Assembly (NCBI RefSeq): GCF_030812475.1
Contig: NZ_JAUSSR010000010.1
Span: 248,001-312,000 of the forward strand
Source of the DNA: Pseudomonas lini
Lineage (GTDB): Bacteria; Pseudomonadota; Gammaproteobacteria; Pseudomonadales; Pseudomonadaceae
Direction of reading: 5' to 3'
DNA: 64,000 bases
This document shows positions 17,958-27,023 of the stretch, in pieces. The translations under genes and the position numbers were made by a program. The notes beneath the pieces were generated by a model. It ran no database searches. It saw only the letters and a program-made list of their open reading frames with translations, and was not told where the DNA came from. Each line of letters begins with the position of its first letter. The stretch's first letter is position 1.

Positions 17958-18920
17958 ATGTCCGATAAAATTGAACTTCGCGCAGAGGTGCCGTCCGAAT
18001 TGGGCGGCCAACGCCTCGATCAAGTCGCCGCACAATTATTCGCTGAGCACTCGCGCTCGCGCCTTTCCGCCTGGATCAAAGACGGCCGCCTGACTGTGGA
18101 TGGGGCGGTTATCCGCCCGCGAGACATCGTTCACGGTGGCGCCGTACTTGAGTTGACTGCCGAGCAGGAAGCTCAGGGCGAATGGATCGCTCAAGACATC
18201 GAGCTGGACATCGTCTACGAAGACGACGACATCCTGGTGATCAACAAGCCTGCGGGCCTGGTGGTGCATCCGGCTGCCGGCCATGCTGATGGCACCTTGC
18301 TCAACGCCTTGCTGCACCACGTCCCGGACATTATCAATGTGCCCCGCGCCGGTATCGTGCATCGCCTGGACAAGGACACCACTGGTCTGATGGTGGTGGC
18401 CAAGACCATTCAGGCGCAGACGCAGCTGGTGACACAGTTGCAAAGTCGCAGCGTCAGCCGGATCTACGAATGCATCGTGATCGGTGTGGTCACCGCCGGC
18501 GGCAAGATCAATGCGCCGATCGGTCGTCATGGCCAGCAACGCCAGCGCATGGCCGTCATGGAAGGTGGCAAGCAGGCCGTCAGCCATTACCGCGTGCTCG
18601 AGCGTTTCCGCTCCCATACTCACGTGCGGGTCAAGCTGGAAACCGGTCGTACGCACCAGATTCGTGTACACATGGCCCACATCAACTTCCCGTTGGTCGG
18701 AGATCCTGCCTACGGCGGCCGTTTCCGCATCCCGCCGGCAGCCAATGTGACCATGATCGAATCGTTGAAGGCTTTTCCGCGTCAGGCCCTGCATGCGCGG
18801 TTCCTGGAACTGGATCATCCGACCACAGGTAAACGCATGAGTTGGGAGTCGCCACTGCCTGACGACTTCGTCTGGTTGCTGACACTGCTCAAGCAAGACC
18901 GCGAGGCGTTCATCGGATGA
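17958..18920 (+). CDS. rluD: 23S rRNA pseudouridine synthase RluD
   Basis: Makes pseudouridines at 1911, 1915 and 1917 in helix 69 of 23S rRNA. 320 residues: an N-terminal S4 domain (GQRLDQVAAQLF...SRSRLSAWI) and an RluA-type catalytic domain with HRLDKDT, catalytic D138. ATG 17958 matches the family N-terminus; a GTG at 17937 is possible but less likely. The 3' end overlaps pgeF by four bases. Confidence 0.96.
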   Translation: MSDKIELRAEVPSELGGQRLDQVAAQLFAEHSRSRLSAWIKDGRLTVDGAVIRPRDIVHGGAVLELTAEQEAQGEWIAQDIELDIVYEDDDILVINKPAGLVVHPAAGHADGTLLNALLHHVPDIINVPRAGIVHRLDKDTTGLMVVAKTIQAQTQLVTQLQSRSVSRIYECIVIGVVTAGGKINAPIGRHGQQRQRMAVMEGGKQAVSHYRVLERFRSHTHVRVKLETGRTHQIRVHMAHINFPLVGDPAYGGRFRIPPAANVTMIESLKAFPRQALHARFLELDHPTTGKRMSWESPLPDDFVWLLTLLKQDREAFIG

Positions 18921-19636
18921 GTGAATGGCTGATTCCTGACTGGCCTGCGCCGGCCGGGGTGAAAGCCTGCGTCACCACCCGTGCGGGCGGCGTCAGTCTG
19001 GCGCCGTTCGACAGCCTTAACCTCGGCGATCACGTCGGCGACAGCCCCGAAGCCGTGGCCGAAAACCGCCGCCGCCTCACCGAGCATTTAGCAATTCAAC
19101 CGGCCTGGTTGCAGCAGGTTCACGGCATTGCCGTGGCTCATGCCGACCCAAGCTTGGTGGCTGTTGCCGATGCCAGCTGGACGGCAACGCCCGGTATCGC
19201 TTGCGCGGCAATGACGGCCGATTGCCTGCCGGTGCTGTTCTGCGACCGTGCGGGCACGCGTGTCGCGGCGGCCCATGCCGGCTGGCGCGGGTTGGCGGCG
19301 GGCGTGCTGGAAGCAACCCTCGACAGCCTGGCCGTGCCGCCAGCAGACGTGCTGGTCTGGCTCGGTCCTGCCATTGGCCCGCAAGCCTTTGAAGTCGGCC
19401 CGGAAGTGCGCGAGACCTTTGTCCTGCAACTGCCCGAAGCCGCCGAGGCCTTTGTGCCGAGCCAAAATGCTGGCAAATTCATGGCTGATATCTATCAGCT
19501 GGCGCGTTTGCGCCTGGCTGCTCGCGGTATTACCGCTATCTATGGTGGCGGTTTCTGCACCGTGAACGATCCGCGCTTCTTTTCTTACCGCCGCAGTCCA
19601 CGCACCGGTCGGTTTGCCTCCCTGGTCTGGCTTTAG
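18917..19636 (+). CDS. pgeF: Peptidoglycan editing factor PgeF (YfiH, laccase domain)
   Basis: 239-residue YfiH-family protein. In E. coli it removes wrongly made UDP-MurNAc-L-serine; some homologues act on purine nucleosides. The motifs MTADCLPVLFCD and AAHAGWRGL carry the family's zinc-binding cysteine and histidines. It overlaps rluD (ATGA), the common rluD-pgeF-clpB order in gamma-proteobacteria. A perfect inverted repeat follows its stop. Confidence 0.9.
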   Translation: MSEWLIPDWPAPAGVKACVTTRAGGVSLAPFDSLNLGDHVGDSPEAVAENRRRLTEHLAIQPAWLQQVHGIAVAHADPSLVAVADASWTATPGIACAAMTADCLPVLFCDRAGTRVAAAHAGWRGLAAGVLEATLDSLAVPPADVLVWLGPAIGPQAFEVGPEVRETFVLQLPEAAEAFVPSQNAGKFMADIYQLARLRLAARGITAIYGGGFCTVNDPRFFSYRRSPRTGRFASLVWL

Positions 19637-19660
19637 TGCCCTGTCTCACGAGACAGGGCA
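19637..19660 (+). terminator. Perfect hairpin after pgeF
   Basis: TGCCCTGTCTC and its exact reverse complement are separated by two bases, starting at the first base after the pgeF stop. There is no T-run after it, so it is a stable 3' end or a weak terminator rather than a classical one. Confidence 0.5.
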
Positions 19661-19699
19661 CAACGCTAGACTTAGCTGACCTGCATCAACATCAAGACG

Positions 19700-19727
19700 C
19701 TTGAATCTCCCAGAATCGACCACATCT
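19700..19727 (+). promoter_or_regulatory. Sigma-32 type heat-shock promoter of clpB
   Basis: CTTGAATC at 19700 and CCACATCT at 19720-19727 match the heat-shock -35 CTTGAA and -10 CCCCATNT, with a 14-base spacer. It lies about 70 bases before the clpB start, as expected for an RpoH-controlled chaperone gene. Confidence 0.7.
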
Positions 19728-19799
19728 ATAACGGTATCTGGCAGGTTTCTTCATTCAGGATGTTTTATAGGTCCGGCCTGCTCAAAAGGAAGGTGACCC

Positions 19800-22364
<2,565 letters not shown>

Positions 22365-22372
22365 TCCGCTGT

Positions 22373-22472
22373 TGTAGGAGCTGGCTTGCTAGCGATGGTC
22401 GTCAACGATAACGCGTACTTCCTGGATGAACGCGGTGTCATTGAGTCCTTCGCGAGCAGGCTAGCTCCCACA
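22373..22472. repeat. REPIN after clpB
   Basis: 100-bp unit from TGTAGGAGCTGGCTTGCTAG to the inverted CTAGCTCCCACA. The core (CTTGCTAGCG) is a hybrid between the two REP families seen in the window. Confidence 0.8.
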
Positions 22473-22650
22473 CAATCCGTAACTGAACAGCTCTGCTCTC
22501 ATTGCGAGGCTTTTTTTCATTAGGTTGTTGAACTGAAAGGAAAAGGCTTGTAAAGTGCGCCCCGCAGTAAGTCGCTCCGAAGGGTTTCCGCTCCCCAAGC
22601 AGGAATCCAAAATAAGTTGCAAATCATTAACTTGAAAGCAATTTAGGGGG
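22473..22650. other. Gene-free stretch before the tRNA operon promoter
   Basis: No convincing coding sequence or RNA is visible in this part of the 402-bp gap between clpB and the tRNAs. It contains A/T-rich tracts upstream of the promoter at 22651 that could act as an UP element, but this is speculative. Confidence 0.4.
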
Positions 22651-22678
22651 TTGACAGAGGTGCTGAAGATTGTAGAAT
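22651..22678 (+). promoter_or_regulatory. Sigma-70 promoter of the tRNA operon
   Basis: TTGACA (22651-22656), a 16-base spacer and TAGAAT (22673-22678) make a near-consensus promoter. It is followed by a GC-rich discriminator (GCGCGCC), the hallmark of stringently controlled stable RNA genes, about 90 bases before tRNA-Asn. Confidence 0.75.
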
Positions 22679-22766
22679 AGCGCGCCTCAGACACACGAAC
22701 GCAGCGATGCGAACGGGTCGAAGAGAACGCAGTAAAGCTTCACCGTTGTAAATTGAAATGTGTAGT

Positions 22767-22842
22767 TCCGTGATAGCTCAGTCGGTAGAGCAAATGACTG
22801 TTAATCATTGGGTCCCAGGTTCGAGTCCTGGTCACGGAGCCA
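22767..22842 (+). tRNA. tRNA-Asn (GTT)
   Basis: 76 bases with encoded CCA. The acceptor arm TCCGTGA pairs with TCACGGA, the anticodon GTT is at 22800-22802 and the T-loop is GGTTCGAGTCC. First of three tRNAs behind one promoter. Confidence 0.97.
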
Positions 22843-22851
22843 ATTTCAAGC

Positions 22852-22928
22852 CGGGGTATAGCGCAGTCCGGTAGCGCGCCTGCTTTGGGAGCAGGATGTC
22901 AGGAGTTCGAATCCCCTTACCCCGACCA
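22852..22928 (+). tRNA. tRNA-Pro (TGG)
   Basis: 77 bases with encoded CCA. Acceptor arm CGGGGTA/TACCCCG, anticodon TGG at 22886-22888 in the loop TTTGGGA. An identical copy lies at 23105. Confidence 0.97.
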
Positions 22929-22933
22929 TTTTT

Positions 22934-23009
22934 GGGTCGTTAGCTCAGTTGGTAGAGCAGTTGGCTTTTAACCAATTGGTCGTAGGTTCGAATCCCACAC
23001 GACCCACCA
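22934..23009 (+). tRNA. tRNA-Lys (TTT)
   Basis: 76 bases with encoded CCA. Acceptor arm GGGTCGT/ACGACCC, anticodon TTT at 22967-22969 in the loop CTTTTAA. It is followed by a terminator at 23074. Confidence 0.97.
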
Positions 23010-23073
23010 TTTTTGAAACCAGTTAACGCTGGGATCAGATCTTAAGATCAGAGGCCAAAAGCGCTGATCGAAG

Positions 23074-23102
23074 AAGGCGCCTTTCTGAGGTGCCTTTTTT
23101 TT
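23074..23102 (+). terminator. Rho-independent terminator after tRNA-Lys
   Basis: AAGGCGCC and GGTGCCTT form the stem, with a seven-base loop and a run of eight T. It should end the Asn-Pro-Lys transcript, placing the second tRNA-Pro beyond it. Confidence 0.8.
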
Positions 23103-23104
23103 AC

Positions 23105-23181
23105 CGGGGTATAGCGCAGTCCGGTAGCGCGCCTGCTTTGGGAGCAGGATGTCAGGAGTTCGAATCCCCTTACCCCGACCA
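23105..23181 (+). tRNA. Second tRNA-Pro (TGG), identical copy
   Basis: Base-for-base the same 77 bases as the gene at 22852, anticodon at 23139-23141. It begins three bases after the T-run of the terminator, so expression depends on read-through or on a promoter I cannot identify. The 5' flank TTACCGGGG differs from that of the first copy. Confidence 0.95.
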
Positions 23182-23185
23182 TATT

Positions 23186-23223
23186 AAAAATCCTCGTATC
23201 GAAAGATACGGGGATTTTTTTTT
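23186..23223 (+). terminator. Terminator after the second tRNA-Pro
   Basis: A long stem (AAAAATCCTCGTATC with GATACGGGGATTTTT) closed by a GAAA tetraloop and followed by T residues. This is a strong intrinsic terminator and argues that the second tRNA-Pro is transcribed. Confidence 0.9.
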
Positions 23224-23246
23224 GTCTGCTGAAAAGCCGTGCACAA

Positions 23247-23280
23247 ACCAAACCCCGCGTTCCCTGGAGGAAAGGCGGGG
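23247..23280 (-). terminator. Likely terminator of the EGKCG/EF-hand gene
   Basis: On the minus strand a GCCCCGCC...GCGGGG stem with an inner TTCC/GGAA pairing is followed by TTTGG. It lies just past the stop at 23301. Confidence 0.55.
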
Positions 23281-23300
23281 CGGGTTCGTTGCCTGAGGGC

Positions 23301-23702
23301 TTAACTATTGTCTTTCAGGTGCTCGAACAAGCCTTTCGGCATTTTCTTGCCATTGGCTTCGTAATTGGTCTTCACGTTATCAAAAGCCTCTTGTTCGTCG
23401 ATCTGGCCGTCATGGTTGGTGTCGATCTTGTCGAAGTCAGCCTTGGGCGCCACTTTCAAGAACTCCGCGCGGGATACCTTGCCGTCACCATCGGTATCGG
23501 TCCGGGCCATCGATTCATCGCCACACTTGCCTTCGCCGCATTTGCCTTCCGGGGTTTTCACCACCTGTTCGGCCGAGGCCAGCAGATAGCCCTGGGTCAA
23601 AGGCTGTGAAGCGAACACGGAACCGGACAACATCATGCCGCCGGCCAGGACAGCACCGAGCAGGCCAAGGGTGTTCTTGCCGAGAGTAGGGGTACGGGAC
23701 AT
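23301..23702 (-). CDS. Secreted EGKCG-motif protein with two EF-hands (HvfA/bufferin-like)
   Basis: 133 residues, starting MSRTPTLGKN. A signal peptide ends near residue 31 (SVFA then SQPLTQGY). Two adjacent EGKCG motifs occupy residues 52-61, and two EF-hand loops follow: D69-x-D71-x-D73-G...E80 and D94-x-N96-x-D98-G...E105. EGKCG repeats are the modification sites of HvfA/bufferin precursor peptides, whose cysteines are converted to oxazolone-thioamide by an MNIO (DUF692) enzyme. No DUF692 or partner gene is visible within the window, so modification would have to come from elsewhere. Calcium binding by the EF-hands is plausible. ATG 23723 would add seven residues before the signal peptide. 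Annotated only as an EF-hand protein it would lose the EGKCG information. Confidence 0.75.
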   Translation of the reverse strand: MSRTPTLGKNTLGLLGAVLAGGMMLSGSVFASQPLTQGYLLASAEQVVKTPEGKCGEGKCGDESMARTDTDGDGKVSRAEFLKVAPKADFDKIDTNHDGQIDEQEAFDNVKTNYEANGKKMPKGLFEHLKDNS

Positions 23703-23921
23703 TTGAAATCTCCTGGGTTGCACGACACAACCGTTCGATAAAGGGCGCCACGTAAATGCGGCGGTAAACCTGTGCAGGTGGGGGGCCTTGCTCGGGTGTG
23801 GTCATTTAGCGGGGTGGGTGTATCGCTACTGTGTCGCGCAAGGGGGAGTTTGTAAGCGAAGGGGCTGGATCGGGGGGAAAGATACAGTGAGACACAGACC
23901 TGTAGGCAGTGAGTAAAAAAA

Positions 23922-24012
23922 TGTGGGAGCGAGCTTGCTCGCGATGGCGGCGTGTCTGGCGACATTGATGTCGACTGTACGGACGCTATCGCGAGCAAGC
24001 TCGCTCCCACAG
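23922..24012. repeat. REPIN between the EF-hand gene and ndh
   Basis: TGTGGGAGCGAGCTTGCTCG at 23922 pairs with the inverted copy ending CTCGCTCCCACAG at 24012. The rest of the 330-bp gap (23703-24034) shows no gene. Confidence 0.85.
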
Positions 24013-24034
24013 GGAACGGGCTCTGCAGGAGGTA

Positions 24035-25333
24035 TTAGTGCAACTTGAGCCGCGGCTCAGTCCCACGCCCGATCTTGCTGCCCAGCATCAGCATCGCCGT
24101 GCGAAACGCGCCATACAACGCCATCTGGTGCATGCGGTACAGCGACACATAAAACATCCGTGCCAGCCAACCTTCGAGCATCACGCTGCCGGTCAGGTTG
24201 CCCATCAAGTTACCCACAGCCGAAAAACGCGACAACGAGATCAACGAGCCGTAGTCGGTGTACTTGTACTCCGGCAGTGCCTTGCCTTCGATCCGCAGCT
24301 TCAGCGATTTGGCGAGCAATGAAGCCTGCTGATGCGCAGCCTGAGCCCGTGGTGGCACGTTGCGATCGGTGCCCGGCTGCGGGCAGGCCGCGCAGTCGCC
24401 GAAGGCGAAGATGTTTTCGTCGCGGGTGGTTTGCAGGGTCGGCAGCACTTGCAGTTGATTGATGCGGTTGGTTTCCAGGCCATCGATGTCCTTGAGAAAT
24501 CCCGGTGCGCGAATCCCGGCGGCCCAGACTTTCAGGCTGGCCTTGATCACTTTGCCATCGGCGGTGATCAGGCTGTCGGATGTCACTTCGCTGACGGCGG
24601 CATTGGTCATCACATTGACCCCGAGTTTCTCCAGGGTTTTATGCACTGGCCCGCCAATCCGGTCCGGCAATGCAGGCAGCACCCGCGGCCCGGCTTCGAT
24701 CAGGGTGATGTGCATGTTTTCCGGCTTGATCCGGTCCAGGCCATAGGCCGCCAGTTCATGGGCCGCGTTGTGCAGTTCGGCGGCGAGTTCGACCCCGGTG
24801 GCGCCGGCACCGACGATGGCGACGCTGATCTGCTCGACCGTGTCGCTTTGCCCGGCGTGCGCGCGCAGGTAATGGTTGAGCAATTGCTGATGGAAGCGTT
24901 CGGCTTGCTTGCGGGTGTCGAGGAACAGGCAATGTTGCGCCGCGCCCTGGGTGCCGAAATCGTTGGTGGTGCTGCCAACGGCAATGACCAGCGAGTCGTA
25001 GCCCAGTTCACGGGCAGGGACCAGCTCCACGCCGGCTTCATCATAGGTCGCGGCCAGCTGGATTTTCTTCTGGGTGCGATCGAGCCCGCTCATGCGCCCC
25101 AGCTGGAACTCGAAGTGGTTCCATTTTGCCTGGGCAACATAGTTGAGTTCGTCTTCGGAAGAGTTCAGCGAGCCGGCCGCCACTTCGTGCAACAGCGGTT
25201 TCCAGATGTGGGTCAGGTTCGCGTCGACCAGCATCACGCTGGCCGTGCCGCGCTTGCCCAGAGTCTTACCCAGACGGGTAGCCAACTCCAGACCGCCGGC
25301 GCCGCCGCCAACGATAACGATACGATGAGTCAT
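24035..25333 (-). CDS. ndh: NAD(P)/FAD-dependent oxidoreductase, NDH-2 type
   Basis: Type II NADH dehydrogenase that passes electrons from NADH to quinone without pumping protons. 432 residues. Two nucleotide-binding folds are visible: VIVGGGAGGLELA at the N-terminus for FAD, and VGAGATGVELA near residue 170 for NADH. AFGDCAACPQPGT is the FAD-contact motif. The C-terminal helix is amphipathic, as expected for membrane association. The start is placed at MTHRIV, with a purine-rich stretch before it; an upstream in-frame ATG at 25369 is unlikely. Confidence 0.9.
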   Translation of the reverse strand: MTHRIVIVGGGAGGLELATRLGKTLGKRGTASVMLVDANLTHIWKPLLHEVAAGSLNSSEDELNYVAQAKWNHFEFQLGRMSGLDRTQKKIQLAATYDEAGVELVPARELGYDSLVIAVGSTTNDFGTQGAAQHCLFLDTRKQAERFHQQLLNHYLRAHAGQSDTVEQISVAIVGAGATGVELAAELHNAAHELAAYGLDRIKPENMHITLIEAGPRVLPALPDRIGGPVHKTLEKLGVNVMTNAAVSEVTSDSLITADGKVIKASLKVWAAGIRAPGFLKDIDGLETNRINQLQVLPTLQTTRDENIFAFGDCAACPQPGTDRNVPPRAQAAHQQASLLAKSLKLRIEGKALPEYKYTDYGSLISLSRFSAVGNLMGNLTGSVMLEGWLARMFYVSLYRMHQMALYGAFRTAMLMLGSKIGRGTEPRLKLH

Positions 25334-25393
25334 GGGGATATCTCGCAAGGCTAAAAGAAATCGGTGCAATTACCCGAGCGAGCGCCAGGCAGC

Positions 25394-25567
25394 TCATAGC
25401 GTCAGGTAACTGATAAATCGGCTCAGCAGGCCCAGGCCAATGGTCACTGCCAATACCACCACCAGGAGCATCCACGGCCGAAATGGCCGGCGCTCGACTT
25501 GGTGCTGGGACAGCTGCAGGTACTCTTCGACATGCTTCTGGTCTTCGGGTTTCAGGCGGCTGGTCAT
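25394..25567 (-). CDS. Small DUF3094-family membrane protein
   Basis: 57 residues, read directly from the sequence: N-terminal MTSRLKPEDQKHVEEYL, a basic stretch with RRPFRPW, then one membrane helix (MLLVVVLAVTIGLGLL). It resembles the DUF3094 family of Pseudomonas, whose function is unknown. It lies between the MOSC gene and ndh on the same strand, so it may be in the same transcript. Confidence 0.75.
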   Translation of the reverse strand: MTSRLKPEDQKHVEEYLQLSQHQVERRPFRPWMLLVVVLAVTIGLGLLSRFISYLTL

Positions 25568-25620
25568 TTTCGGGCCTCGTCAGGTAGACGTTGCTGAATG
25601 TCTGGAAGCTACATGCGGGT

Positions 25621-26148
25621 TTACCCCACGTTGAACGGAGCATAGCCGCTGTCCGGGACGGGCTCGACGCGCACCGTATCGCCCAGGCGAATGATTCCAC
25701 TTTGTAACACCCGGGCGGTGATTCCGCCATGTCCGCGCACGGCCTGAAAGGTCCCGGGGCCGAGGTTGGTTTGCAGGCGGGCACAGGGCTGGCACCAGCC
25801 GGTGGTTTCGAAAATTGCCTGGCCGATCCTGAAGCGTCGGCCTTTGAGGCTGAACAGATTGATGCCGCTGACGACGATATTGCGCCGCAGGTCCTGAGGA
25901 AGCACCGGGCGATCCTCCGCGCGGCCCATCAGCGAACTGATGACCGCCAGATGTTCCCACTGGATCAGCGTCACCTGGCGCGCATTGCGTATGCCCGGGC
26001 GGGCGCGATCACCGGTCAGGCCAGCCTCGAGACGTGCTTCCACGGCGTCGAGCTCGATCATCGGCGCATGACGCTCCGGCCGCACTCCGATCCAGCGAAC
26101 GCGACCCTGTTGCGGCACTTCGGCAATCAATTGCTGCAACGGAGTCAC
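25621..26148 (-). CDS. MOSC domain-containing protein
   Basis: 175 residues covering one MOSC domain, related to the C-terminal part of molybdenum cofactor sulfurases and YiiM. The conserved GWCQPCARL gives the key cysteine region, and NLFSLKGRRFRIG is the typical strand. MOSC proteins carry sulfur or handle N-hydroxylated substrates, but the substrate here is unknown. The start overlaps the stop of the upstream DUF1780 gene by four bases (ATGA), so the two are coupled. Confidence 0.88.
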   Translation of the reverse strand: MTPLQQLIAEVPQQGRVRWIGVRPERHAPMIELDAVEARLEAGLTGDRARPGIRNARQVTLIQWEHLAVISSLMGRAEDRPVLPQDLRRNIVVSGINLFSLKGRRFRIGQAIFETTGWCQPCARLQTNLGPGTFQAVRGHGGITARVLQSGIIRLGDTVRVEPVPDSGYAPFNVG

Positions 26149-26771
26149 AGGCTGATCCCGACGTCGAACACAATGCTGCGACCCAGGTTGCTGCGCAGGA
26201 AATCCGGCGCATCCGGGTGCGCGAACAGCACGCGGGCAAAGGTCGGGCCGACCAGCGACAACGAACGCCAGCCCTGCCGCAGGTATTCGGTAGGCGGCGG
26301 GAAATGACTGTTGAGGTCGAGTACTTCGCGCTTGAGGCTGGCGAAGGCAATGATGTCCAGCTCCCCCAGGTCCATGCCGCGTTCTTTGTAGTTGTGCGCT
26401 TTTTTGCGCAAGGTCGGTGCCAGTCTCAGCAAGAACTCATTGGCCGGAATGCGCCTGGGCTTGGCCTCGCGGCGCACCAGCTGACTCAGGGAAAACGCGC
26501 TGCGCCGGCGTTGCAGCTCATCGCGCCACTCGTCGTTGAGGCGCCGGCCTTCGTCCAGGACGAAGAACACCTCGAAACTGGCGTCACGGAACAGCACATC
26601 CGGCGGCTCTCCGGCGGGTGCGAACTCATCGGCGCGGTAGGGAATGTTCAGGCCCTGCAACAGGCGCTGGCACACCCAACGCTCACGCTCCCATTTGCGG
26701 GCATTGGAGAGAAACGCATTGGCTTGCTCGGCCGCGATGGTCAGCAGGCGTAAGTAATCGGAGTCATCCAT
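26145..26771 (-). CDS. DUF1780 protein, possible PD-(D/E)XK fold
   Basis: 208 residues starting MDDSDYLRLL; longer in-frame starts give an unlikely extension. The family is DUF1780, of unknown function. The stretch E(49)...PPDVLF...FEVFFVLDE looks like the E-PD-(D/E)xK arrangement of nuclease-like folds, but the lysine of the motif is not evident, so nuclease activity is only a guess. Overlaps and precedes the MOSC gene. Confidence 0.8.
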   Translation of the reverse strand: MDDSDYLRLLTIAAEQANAFLSNARKWERERWVCQRLLQGLNIPYRADEFAPAGEPPDVLFRDASFEVFFVLDEGRRLNDEWRDELQRRRSAFSLSQLVRREAKPRRIPANEFLLRLAPTLRKKAHNYKERGMDLGELDIIAFASLKREVLDLNSHFPPPTEYLRQGWRSLSLVGPTFARVLFAHPDAPDFLRSNLGRSIVFDVGISL

Positions 26772-26897
26772 AAGCCCAAGCTTAGCGTTCAAATGCGATC
26801 GCAAAGAAGACAGTTTATCTCACAAGGTCAGAAATCTGCCGGATCTGCGGCGCGACATGCCCGCGACCCACCCCATTCCACGCCCGCTTCAGGGCTT

Positions 26898-26933
26898 TGC
26901 ACAAAACGGATAGTGATCTGCGCACAGCGGATA
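26898..26933 (+). promoter_or_regulatory. XylS/BenR-type double operator upstream of benK
   Basis: Two direct half-sites: TGCA-CAAAAC-GGATA at 26898-26912 and TGCG-CACAGC-GGATA at 26919-26933, separated by six bases. This matches the TGCA-N6-GGNTA pair with six-base spacing known for XylS at Pm and BenR at the ben promoter, with one base off in the second site. The operon start should lie downstream, in 26940-27000. Confidence 0.8.
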
Positions 26934-26997
26934 TTTGCCCCTGCCTGGCAGCTTTACCCTCGGCTTTACGGGACGTTAGCCGCTTTACCAACGCTCT

Positions 26998-27011
26998 AAA
27001 AACAACAACAA
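26998..27011 (+). promoter_or_regulatory. Hfq/Crc target motif (AAnAAnAA) before benK
   Basis: The sequence AAAAACAACAACAA fits AAnAAnAAnAA throughout and ends 12 bases before the benK ATG, overlapping the ribosome-binding region (AGAG). Such A-rich sites in pseudomonads are where Hfq with Crc blocks translation of catabolic and transport genes. Confidence 0.75.
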
Positions 27012-27023
27012 GAGATAGATGCC

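Noticed and set aside
22852..23181. The two tRNA-Pro copies as att sites of an integrated element
   Set aside because: Only 176 bases lie between them, containing tRNA-Lys and a terminator; there is no integrase or foreign gene.
23703..24034. Possible MNIO or partner gene beside the EGKCG protein
   Set aside because: The gap contains only a REPIN and no coding frame with DUF692 features; the next gene is an NDH-2 dehydrogenase.
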